The translations under genes were made by a program, and so were the position numbers. A DNA stretch of 64,000 nt, taken from assembly GCA_003864495.1 (NCBI GenBank), contig ML133427.1, positions 688,483 to 752,482 of the forward strand. The letters are read 5' to 3'. Below are positions 24,956-36,500 of this stretch, piece by piece (position 1 is the first letter of the stretch; every line of letters starts with the position of its first letter). The notes beneath the pieces were generated by a model. It searched no databases. It worked only from the letters and a program-made list of their open reading frames with translations, and was not told the origin of the DNA. The stretch is from Nemopilema nomurai (lineage: Eukaryota > Cnidaria > Scyphozoa > Rhizostomeae > Rhizostomatidae).

Positions 24956-27639
24956 GACATTTTTGGTGGAATTAAGAAGGAAAGAACAAGAATGTTGTTT
25001 ATAGTTATGAGCTGAAGGAATTACTATGCATGTAATTTCTTACAATATCCCAACATGTTTGCATGTGAATATCTACATAATTATCTACATGTGTCTACAT
25101 AATTATCCACATGTACAACTACAATTTAGTAAAGAGGCATCAGAAATTCTTGACATTTTATTCGTCTGCATCAAGTTCATTATGCAACTTAAACCCATCA
25201 GAATATGTGGTCGAATTAAAACAAAGCCGGTAATAAAGTTCTGGCAAGGAATGTTTATTGGCATATCCTTTCTTGCTGATGCTATAGTCTTCCTCTATAC
25301 AGCTTTTACTTGTCATTGATGCAGTATAGAGCTAAAATATTGTGAATAAAGTCTAATTAAAGCCAATGTTCTTAGCTACCTTCTCTAATATCCAGGACCT
25401 GAACTGTGTTTACAACGGTCTCCAACTACCTATATTGGCCTTCAAAACAAATACCAGAATACAAGCGAGCAAGGTAGATAAGAGAAAACTTTGCTGAATG
25501 ATTTCAAATAAAATGCATATAGCTAAAGATGATGTTGAGAAACAGTTGATCTCTCTTAGGACAAAGAGAAAGAATTTCAAGTTTCAGAGAACATTCTAGC
25601 TTCAAGTTGTAGCAATCTTGGTGGCTGTTTTAATGCAAGAGTGAGTCCTGATAAACAAAACCTACCTCTTGGGTTCTTCTATTCAATTTTTCCTTCGATT
25701 CTACCTTCTCAAGCCCATTCCCTAGCAAGTGTTTCTCGTTAGGCCGGTTGACCTTTCAGCCAAGATCAATCACAAACAGGTACTGCCCACGCACGTATAG
25801 CTAAGACAAATCAAGGCGCAAGAATCAAAGCTCCTTACAGTTTTACTAAGAACTTTAATATTAACTGCAATATCATTCAAATTGACTCGACGATGTCTTA
25901 ATGAAAGTCTTTAAAATTTTGGAGCATTGCTTCATGGCGTGCAATGATGTAGCTAGGATCGCTCAATCCTTGTAAATTAAAGCTAGGTATCTCTACTTTC
26001 ATGTGCACCTGTCTAAACTCAGGTACAAATCATTTCGGTCTGCGTTAACTACAAAGCCAGGCAGGTATTGGAGTTGAATTTGCCCTAGAGGAACATTTTC
26101 CATAGAGCGCTTCCTTTCGTTCGCTCTTTTTGGTGGAAAATGTCAAAAATTGCTTATTACTGTCAAATTGAATTCACATACCCGTTACAGCCTCCTTTCA
26201 GTTAGTTCTTGTTCTATACAATCGGCCTTTATCTCTTCGTCAGGTTGCTCGATACGCCTCGGTGAGCCTGCAGGCTTCGAATTTGAGCGAAGGTTCATTG
26301 GGATCAGATGTTGGTGTAGAAATGGAGCGTTGAAAGAGCTGAATAAAAGGTTTGCAAAACTATCTTCTAGTTTCGTATCTGTAGAGCGACTCAAGATAAA
26401 ATCTGTTGATGCTTTCTTGATCTCCCTCTGATTTCTTGAGATGCCGTAAATTTCGATTATGTGTAAAAGTTTTGTCTTTTAATGCATCTATATTAAATAT
26501 AGATTGTATCTATAGTAGATGCAATATTGTGCTGAGATTTTGCCTCTATCTGGTTATCAAACATTCATTCATTCGAGGTATGATTTGCTAGACTCTCGAT
26601 CAGTTATTGTAATATTTATTATGAAATTCCTGTTTATGAAGCATGTGTTTCGAGCTTAAAGTTGTTGTCCCTAACAAATGTAATCACATAACACGTTGAA
26701 AATTGCTGTTTATCACCGAATTTTTAGTCTATCAACGAAGCCTCTTTGTGATCAAAACTCTGTAAAAGAACAAATAACAATATGTGATTATCCTCTCTCG
26801 TTATAATACAAGCATATTTAAACATGCAGACAGCAACAACAACACATAACACTGACAAGACTTCTCTAGAGACTTCTTCATAACGGACATTGGTGGCTCA
26901 ATGGCAAACTCTGAGAGAGATATCTTTGGCCTTATTTTTACATTAGTGAAAGCAGTGGAAGTGAAAGCTTAAAGCGAACGAGTTGAAATGATTTCAAATT
27001 GGCCTCATCCAGTTTCTAGTTATATATTCAATCCGCAGACACCGCTGGAACACACTCTCATAAAATGTCCTTGACGTGTTCATATACAAATATTTAGGAT
27101 TTGTGTTGTTGTATCTCGGTGGAATGCTTAAAGAAAATTGTGTCGGGCAGCATTGAGAGTTGAATACACACTGTTTATAAGAAAAGAGTCTATAAGAATA
27201 TTGAGGCTCAAAATTGATAAAATTCAAGAATAAATTAAGAATAATGCCAGGCCTAACCTTCATCGAGATTAAAATTTCTCTTTAATCTGAGTTCTGTCCC
27301 AAAGCAAAGCAACAGTCATTTTGAATACATGTTTGTTCATGTTAACATTTATGATGAAGAAACACACCAGAAAAGATTTAATATTTATCTTCGATCTTAA
27401 GGCAAATTTATACCTTAGATTGGACTAGAATGATTTAAGAATAATTTTAGACTCAAAATCTAAAATGTTTAAGAATATTGCGACTCGGAAAAAACTAGGT
27501 ATTCTTATATGTGCACAGTCCATAAGAGTTGGACATTGATCAAAACGTATTTATCCACAATATATTTTGTTTATTTTCAGGTTTCCTCTGGACTTTTACA
27601 AAAGCGATTGATCATGAAAATATAGCCCTGGCTTAGACA
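24956..27639. other. Divergent interval between SGNH-like copies 2 and 3
   Basis: The two flanking genes are transcribed away from each other, so both promoters should lie here. No coding sequence is recognised. A 22-bp unit with TCTACATAATTAT is tandemly repeated near 25073-25115. A strong hairpin is at 26093-26143. A TTTATTTTCAG acceptor-like site at about 27570-27580 just upstream of copy 3 could end a 5' UTR intron. Confidence 0.5.
26093..26143. other. Perfect 10-bp inverted repeat with nested inner stem
   Basis: ACATTTTCCA at 26093-26102 pairs with TGGAAAATGT at 26134-26143, and inside it AGAGCG pairs with CGCTCT around a CTTCCTTTCGTT loop. It is a likely cruciform or RNA hairpin in non-coding sequence between divergent SGNH-like genes; its function is unknown. 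Confidence 0.75.
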
Positions 27640-29217
27640 ATGCTGCACCGAATTTTACTCCTTGTCCTCTTTTTCAAATGTGGCCACTAATAAAACTGGC
27701 CTTGATCGGCTTGAAGAGGCCCTCTATAAAGGGTTCGATGAAGTTTGGCCGTTCTCTAGACAATTTCCAACCGCTTCGGATTTGAAAGTGGACAGATCAG
27801 ATCTATACGAAGGCGTTGCCAACTTGGGTCAATGGACAGAGTACTCATTGGAGAAAATATTAGAGAAAGCCCTTGATAAGAAGAAGATCAAAATATTAGT
27901 TGTAGGTGAATCAATAACTCTTGGTGCCAATCTGGGGTGTCACAATAACAAAAGAACGTTCCACTATGGTCTCACCAGATGGTGGCTACGAACGATAGTC
28001 AATGCAACTGGGTCCAGCTTGGCGAGGCATCAAATCGCAGTGGGTGGAGTCGGCACCAACTACTTTGACCGTTGCTGGAAGGAATACCTCAACGCAAACG
28101 AAACATTTGATCTGGTCCTTTGGGAGTTCGCCTTCAACGATGCTGACGCTGTCAATCAGAGCAAAGCAATCGAGCGGTTCACGCGATCTGTGGCCAGCCT
28201 GCCGGAGATACCGGGCCTAATTTTCGTCAGCTTCTTCAGAAAGAACTTCTTCCGCAGTTACACGTCTCGTAGGTCCATCGACCCGTGCGACAAGGTTCTA
28301 GACGAACTGAGTAGAAAACACGAGACTCACGAATTGACAATAAAAACAGTGGCAGAGTACTACGGAATAACATTGCTGGATTTAGAGAGAACCATTTGCA
28401 GTGCAATTGAAAGAAACTCTTCTTCAATCAGCATGCAGCAAATGTTCAACACTGACCATCCCTCCTTCTTAGCGCATGCTCAAATGACGTTTATTCTGAT
28501 ACACTACCTGAGAGGAACACTTGCAAATATTATCAAAAAGAAGAAATTCTCAACCCAGCGGCAAACAACTATGAACAATATCAAAAGCATCGGATTCAAA
28601 AGGAAGCTGCAAAGGTTTTCGAAACGAAGCAAGACGCTTAAGTCGTTTGGTGTGTTTAAAAATAGGCCTAAGCACCACAAGATTCTTCTTCCGACATTGT
28701 ATTTGACGAAGAGCGAGGCTGATGTTTACGATGAGCCTATTTGTTGGACTGCAGTTCTCCCAAACGTCCACAAGAAACCGAGACACGATCTGTTCGACTT
28801 GCAAGTGAGCCATTCTAAATCATTCAACAAGCTCCAGAAAATTGACTGGAGAGATGCTGACGAAAAACGGTTCGATTCAACCGGGGGGTTCTACACAACA
28901 AAACCAAATCAAACAATTTCCTTCAATTTCACCATACCAGAAGAGGACGGCAAGCCCACTTGGCAAGTCTCTCTTGCAGTACGAAACAAGTTTTTTGGAG
29001 GAGATGTTGAAGTCTCGTTGTGGAATCAAGTTGATGCATCAAAGGATGGTCAGATGATAGGGATAGTATTTCAAAAGGAGTTATTGATACCTCCGTGAAG
29101 AAGTTCACGGGCGTTAATGTTTACGATGTATTAAGAAAAACTGACTCAGGGAAAAAGACATTGGTCGTGAACACGTTAACAGGCGGTGTCCATATATGCG
29201 CTATTGTCATAAGCTGA
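27640..29217 (+). CDS. SGNH-hydrolase-like copy 3, opposite strand, two apparent frameshifts
   Basis: The main frame runs 27662-29098 without interruption and aligns to copies 1 and 2: block I GESIT, block II GGVGTNYF, block III EFAFND, block V TDHPSFLAHAQ, then RFDSTGGF and VRNKFFGGDVEV. Two joins need a one-base shift. At the start, an ATG at 27640 opens a signal-peptide-like MLHRILLLVLF that enters the main frame only if the T run at 27670-27674 is one base shorter. At the end, the homologous tail (VNTLTGGVHICAIVIS, stop at 29215-29217) is reached only by a shift near the A run at 29073-29076. Both are homopolymers, so sequencing or assembly error is a strong alternative to a pseudogene. 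The block V -3 position is Asn. It is more diverged than copies 1 and 2, with a basic insert at about 28530-28680. Confidence 0.75.
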
Positions 29218-30587
29218 TAGGTGTCGCCAGGGTGGGGACAGAATGCTAGGGTGGAATGCCAATATTACCACGCCCACGTGCGCGCTTTGGCCCTGACACA
29301 GACAACCACTGCGCCCCATAGCTACGTAAATGGAACAAAATATGCCCATCATCTAAAGCCCGGCAAATAAATCAGGAAAACTTAGGCCAGGTAGTGAGGT
29401 TTCTCAACTGACAATTGAAGAGGTGGTGCTCGCTGCATCACATCCACGGGAAAAGTTTTCATTTAACCTACAAACCGCATTTTCACTTACTTGACACCCC
29501 AATAAATAACCACCTCCCCTTACCCTGCTGGTATCGCTCAAAAATGTTGACAAAAAAGGGCAGCTTCCAGCTTCTGGTGAAAGAAAATAGGCTCCAATCT
29601 TCGTGTTGCAGCACAAGAGCTTTGATGTTAGAGGGAGGAGGGAGGGGGGATAGTTGAATGAGAGTCGAAGAAGGTTTATTAGTACTTAAAAAACTCTTCG
29701 GCCGTGCCTGTAGCTAGCTAAATCTGTTGACTTTAGCATGTGACGCGTCTGTCATCTCCTGTGCTTAACGTTTTCCCCGGAGAATCCGTTGGATTATGCT
29801 ATGAACACCCAAAAACTAGCACTTTGATAGATTGAAATGATGATACTTACTGGGAAAGTTCCAGTTGACCCGATAAGCCGATTTCTGTTCTTTATCGCTG
29901 TTGTTATGTGCACTTCTATAGAAATGGTGTACTTGACTAGCAAGCAAAGAACTTAGCGACATGACTCATGCAAAAGCATGCAGCGAAAAATTCGATGCAG
30001 CATAATCCCTCCTTACCTATGTATAAAAATTTCTTCCTCTTTCTCTTGAACCTAAGAAAAAAGTGGCCTTCAGATTAGAAACTGTTTCACATTACCCTGC
30101 TGGTGACGATTTGATTTCAATTATTCAAGGGCCGTAGAATCAGCTTTCACATTATCGAATTTCTCTGGTAAACACGATGAATCCCAATTCGTTTTGTCTA
30201 TTCTCATGCAGTTTAAAGTATAAACCGTGAAATATGCTGGCGTCGCTTTTGAACACTATTATGTAACTAAGTGCCTTATCGAGGGCATTGAAGTGATGGG
30301 CGTAAAAACGATTTCAGATTAGAGTTCAGATAGACTGTAAGAACTTTTTGATTAAACATTGCGCGCTCCCGTTCTGTTGTTTGGCCTTGAGAATTGCATT
30401 ATTCGACCGAGGAAGATGTCAAGTTTGTAACTATATGCAGAAGATGAATTCTGAAGGTGTTGGTTTAAATTAGAATGTTTAATTGGACGCGATTCAACAA
30501 TGAATACCCCAGTTGGTATCCACAACAATCGTTGTTTTTTCTGGTGAGCTGGTGGTTCACACCCTGGTGTTTGACCAAATTGCGGTG
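29218..30587. other. Convergent 3' interval between SGNH-like copy 3 and FOXRED2-like gene
   Basis: No gene is recognised; the flanking genes converge here. The short open frames seen are unconserved. Confidence 0.5.
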
Positions 30588-33500
30588 CTACATCCATAGA
30601 TAATTTCGGCGACAGGGGGATAATGCCGCATCTACATTGGTGTAAGCGAAGCTCCGGTACATCATGCACAGGCATCCATCCAGCATTTGCCTTCGATTCC
30701 CTGCGCAGATAATAATCTTCTGTGCAGAAAAATAGCCAATCTTAAAGCAATCTTTGCATAAAGATTTAACTAAAAAACAACTTAGCTTGCTACATTTTCA
30801 ATATTACTTGATGATGATGTTGGATAATATACAAGAACAAATGTTAAGAGTCATCGTTCGGACATAGAATAGAAAATTAGAAATTTAAGAGGGAGAAAAC
30901 AGAGTTGGCTTTATCGTAAACGTACTATCAATACAAAAGCAATTTGGGAATGAAATACCAAGCTGTTGGAATACCAAAGAGGGGAATTGAAGCATTGACA
31001 TTGCGAAACTATTATGCTTAGGTGACACTATACTTAGGCCAAAAAATTGACAACATAGGATCTACAACAAAATGCGCCCTCCCTTTCACTCCTTTTAAAT
31101 TCGATGTAAAAGTCTAAGAGCTACCTCCAAGCACATTATGCCACAAGCGCATTGACGTACAATTTATAAATATATTGGTTTTAGGATGCAATAAAAACAT
31201 AGATCTCAGGACTAAAGACGTTTGGGTGATGATTCATGGGGTTTTCACTTGATTCTTTCGATTCAGAAAATGTCGAAAGCGCGAAACAATAAAAATTTTT
31301 TTGATAACATCTGTTAAAGAGTCTTTGCAATTATTAGTATTAGGAATCCATTGAAAAAAATTCGGGCCACAGCGTACTCATGCCGCTTCAGATTCACTTG
31401 GATCTATTTCGACAACAAGTTGTTCTTTGGCTTCAGAGGGCCTGTCCAACATCGATCCTAGAATCATTAATAAAATCACTAAATCATAGATATTATGAAT
31501 CACTAAATCACTTAATCACTGGGCAATCACTGCAGATTACACGAAGAAGGTTGACTGTTCGAAGATCAATGACGTACAAAATAAGATGAATGAGTGGAAA
31601 TTGGCATATTGTATCAAAAAGTGATAGATCAAGGAACCAATCACTGAATCAAGACTATTGTCGCTAGAAACTGAAAAAATTCAAAATCTCTCTCTTTATC
31701 TACAAAAAAATTATATTGGCCACAGCTCAACAAGTGCCGCTTCGAAACTGTACAAAATAGCGGAACGTGCTTTTTCAGTAAAAAGGTGAATAAAAAGGGA
31801 AACCGTTAAAATGAACATACAATATTATATTTCAAATGAAATAAAACATACCTTTCAAGAAGTTTTCTTGGCAATAAACAGGAAGGCTTTTACTTGTCAT
31901 GGCGATCTTAACAGTAAATAGAAATGCGAATAAACATAAGCAAAAATAATGGTTGAACTGTCAAAACAACTTAAGGCGGTATCAATGCATTGAGAAAAAA
32001 ATGGAAAGGTGCAGTGAACATCTGACATCTTTCTATCTGACACAAGAGAAAGAATAACGTGACGCTTTTATATCTCAAAACTCTATCGTGTTGAAAACTA
32101 AATACAGCTTAGCTTAATGTACCGATTTCGTAAATCGTTTGGAACTCTAAACAAGTAGCACCGTTTAAAAACAACTTATAAGAGCCATACCGATTTCTGA
32201 ATTCTTTTCCATTTAATTTATAGATTCTAGGACTTAAGATTCTAGGCAACGTGGACATTAAACTCAATGACGTAACAAACCGTTGCAGTAATTGGCTAGT
32301 TCTACACCAATCAAAGGTCCTTAGCATGAACAAACCTGCATGCAGTCTTCTGCAAAGAATTGTCTCATATCTTTGCCGACGGCCTTTTCCAAGAACCAGC
32401 GCAGTGGCATATGGTGATGCAAATGGGCATCCCTGTGGACGGAAAGACACAGAAATGAACAGGATGTCCTGAAACACAACTTATGGAAAATCAACCCTGT
32501 ATATAAACTTATTTGATGTCACCTAGCCAAGAAATGACAAGAAATCATGGATAGATGATAGAATAGATTAAATGCTGACAGTCAACAGAGTCGTTTCCCT
32601 ACAAGGATAAAAAGGGCCTTTCATGGCTGGCAATGGTTGCATTAATGTCTGCTTTCTAAGCGGGTTCGGTCAAATCGTTCACGCTGACTTTTACTTTCAA
32701 ATGCTTTGCTTTCAATCGAAATAACAGAGCGCTTGCCACCACAAGAGGATAAAGCTTGTCCATTTGATGAATACCCTTTGTTGGATTAGGGATTCAGGGT
32801 GGTGGGTGTTAATGACAACGTCTTGGGTTTATAAGCAGGGATGCATTCTCACACGATTTCAAGCAAAGGTGCCCCTTCAAATATTTCATGTTTATAAAAC
32901 CCTTTCAAACAATTTCAAACTCTTTACAAAACTTTTGAATAGCTGCTGCTTATTCACGTTCAAAATCAACTATATCAAAATTAAAATATGATAATTAATT
33001 AACGACAAAATGAAGCATTAAATACATATAACATATACCCAGAGTCCAAAAAAAAGTTATAACCTTCTTCCGGCTGCAAATTTTATAACTGTAACCTTCC
33101 TCATTAGCAACTCAAAACGAACATTTTTTTACAATAGCTTTCGCTTCCTATGATAAAAAACTTCTAGTAAGCCTCCCTCCAATTTAACATTGTCAGGCAG
33201 ACCTTGCTGTTAATGACCAAACCCAACTCATGTTTCTTATAAAAAAAATGAGAAGAGGTGTTGGCAAAGAAAACTTAAGCATTACCACATGGCCAAAAAG
33301 TCTTCGACGATATGATGAGGAAGCCGGACGTGGCAAGTCTCCTTCTGGTGTTAGGCTCGTGATTGGTGAGTCGTAGTAGTACAGAACCGGATGAAGGAAG
33401 TTGGATCGGTGGGCTTCAGCAACCTCGCCGACTGCACGTTCTTCTTTAAACGGATCAGAACTGAAACGAGATTAGGTATAATCAAACGAGATTATATAAT

Positions 33501-36500
33501 GAAAGCCTAAACCAAAAGGGGGGTGCTTTATGTATCAAAGTAATGTTTGCTTTATGTGTCCGTAATGTTTTCCAAACTCTGATTTCAAGTACACAAAAGA
33601 TTTATTCAAATCTAAAATGATTTATCTATAGGATCACGATAATTTTTGCAACAAGACCTACCCTGGTCCTGAAAAATTCTTTCCGTATTCTAAGTTAAGA
33701 ACAATTCCTCTTTTGAATGGTAGGCCAGTGTGTTCTGAAGGAGAAATTAAAAAAAACGAGTGAGAGTTTGAATGTGAAAGATCCTGCATAGGGCGAAACT
33801 ATTAGAAGGGCGAGTGTCCATAATTCCAAGAAGAGTTAGAATAAAAATTACACTCGACACATTTGGATTCTGGCTGTACATCTTGACAAAGATAATAAAA
33901 TTTTGAAAGAAAAGTTTTGTCATACTTTGGAATTCAGACAACAGGCCTTTAGGAAATTCTTCGAAGTATTCAAAATGTCCGTCGTCACCTATGGAAAAAA
34001 TCAATGGAGAAACATCGCTTGTTTAGAGAATCTGAAGAAAACACTATGGTGCTTGACAGTTGGTGCGTGTAAATATTATTTCATTTCTCTTTTTCTACTC
34101 TCTGTGTGGATAATTTCAAAGTTTCAATTGCATTCGCCCCTGTAAAAATTTAGTTCTTTTGCCTATTTTGGAATCTACTACCCAAAAATATCGTGAGCAT
34201 GATCAGAGATTTTTAAAGAGGAAATCCAGACGATTATGGTTTATAGCTGTAACGACAAAAATTGAAATGGTTTTAAAAAAGTACTTTCATCCTCAATGCC
34301 GTGTACATGTCGTTGTCTATTGATAGCATTAGAATTATGGTCGACAGACTACTTCAAAAAAGTTCATTAAAAAAGCAGAAAACAACAGGGTTTAGACAAA
34401 AATGTCAGCAATCATGGGATAATAAGAAAGAGGAAACTCACGGAGCACCATTACATCGACAAGAACCCCAAACATCTGGTAAATGCCCTGAAAAATATAT
34501 TTGCACAATAAGGCTTCCATAATTTCAAATTCAATTCAATGCTAGACAGCTACAGCATTTAATCATTGGCTACGTGTAATGAATGCAGACATACATTAAG
34601 AGTCTCTGAGCTTGTAAAGGTTACGAGTGGAAAGATTGCAGGTCTTTGCTTTGGATAAAGAAAAGTAGAAAATTATGCCGTGGTGTTGCAAAAACTTTTT
34701 CGTTGACCAGAAATAAACAACATGACATACGACACATGTCAAGTTAAACAAAACATTAATCTATGTAAATGTAAGTAATAAATGTAAATGAATCGAGAAG
34801 GAAAAGTGCCAGACAGTTTTCTAAATGTGGGCACTAAATTACAGAAATTGTTACTTCAGTTTAGTAAAAGGGACTTAATACTATTTTGGCAACTTCAAAC
34901 ATTGGGCGTAAAAAGCCTATAGTAAAAAGCCTATAGTAAAAAGCCTATAGTAAAAAGCCTTGGTAAAAAGCCTATAGTAAAAAGCCTATAGTAAAAAGCC
35001 TATAGTAAAAAGCCTATAGTAAAAAGCCTATAGTAAAAAGCCTTTAGTAAAAAGCCTATAGTAAAAAACCTATAGTAAAAAGACTATAGTAAAAAGCCTA
35101 TAGTAAAAAGCCTATAGTAAAAAGCCTATAGTAAAAAGCCTATAGTAAAAAGCCTATAGTAAAAAGCCTATAGTAAAAAGCCTATAGTAAAAAGCCTTTA
35201 GTAAAAAGACTATAGTAAAAAGCCTATAGTAAAAAGCCTATAGTAAAAAGCCTATAGTAAAAAGCCTTTAGTAAAAAGCCTATAGTAAAAAGCCTATAGT
35301 AAAAAGCCTCAAGAGCTTAAACAGTGCAGCTTCATAAGACTTACAGATGCCTCGTTGAGTCTTTTTGTTAACGCGTTGAGAAGGTCAGTGTTTGGGAGGG
35401 TGATGTGTGACCATTGAACACCGTGGTTGCGATACTCCAACAAACGATGCAAAGCACGTGCTGGAAGAAAGCAAAATATTGCGTGTCTGGTGCAAAAACA
35501 GGCCTAATTTGTTTACAAGTGATCCAGCTTCAGTTAAAATGTACCTACTTCGTTATACGTCAAAATAATACTTTATCAAAGTTTTCTTGCAAATCAACTT
35601 GATAATTGTCACGTTTGCTGCTTTTTAATTGTTGGCAATTATCACACCCGTTAAACAGTTTCACACGTTTATCTGCAATTGTACTTCATTAGACTGGACT
35701 AGTATCGTGCAGACTAAAGCCCAATCTCCACTAGGCGGGAAATTGTCGTGCCGCGAAAAGTTGGATGACTTTCTACTTTTCGCTAGTCCGCATTTTCCGC
35801 CGCAACAATTTCAACTAGCCAATTAGATCGCAGACGCGTTCTTTGCCAGGGGGTAACGAACGTGAATTTTTGTCACAACTCGCGATTGGGTTTATTATTG
35901 ATGGTTGATTGATTGACAAGCTTACTTTCGACCAATCAAATTGAACGCACATCTCTCTAGCAAATAACGTCAATCATTCAACAGCTCAAATATACTAATC
36001 TTTCACTGTGAAGCATCGTAGCACCGCGCTGTGTATTAAATTTCCTTACTTGTGTATCTGAACCCGTGAATAAAGCCACCAGCCGACTTTCGCCAATCTA
36101 GCGAATGTGTTATTGTACCAGCTGTGGAAATGCAAAAAAGCAATACAACATTTGGTACGAAGTGTCTACTATTAAACGGGATAGCTAGCTGCGATTCCAT
36201 CAATATTTGCCGCCTTGCAGCAAGAATGATAATGCCTTGTAGACACAACTGGTTAGGATTAACAAGGCTATGAAGCTCGATGCAAATCGTACTTTTTAGA
36301 GTTCATCTTGTGCTTCAGTAAGGAATAACATCAGCAAAAATAGGATAACCTCAACTAAAAATAAGCTGGAACTGTGGCATAAAAGGTATAGGGATCATAC
36401 GTAGGTTATAATCAACATGATCCTGTTGAGAGGTGATTAGATGCATACGGTGTACTATAAATGATTTATTAGACAATTAAATGTCAGGGAACCACCGTCT

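Noticed and set aside
34907..35309. Relationship between the 14-bp minisatellite (GCCTATAG) and the satellite palindrome (GGCTATAGCC)
   Set aside because: The shared core is only a few bases and the flanks differ; similarity by chance is likely.
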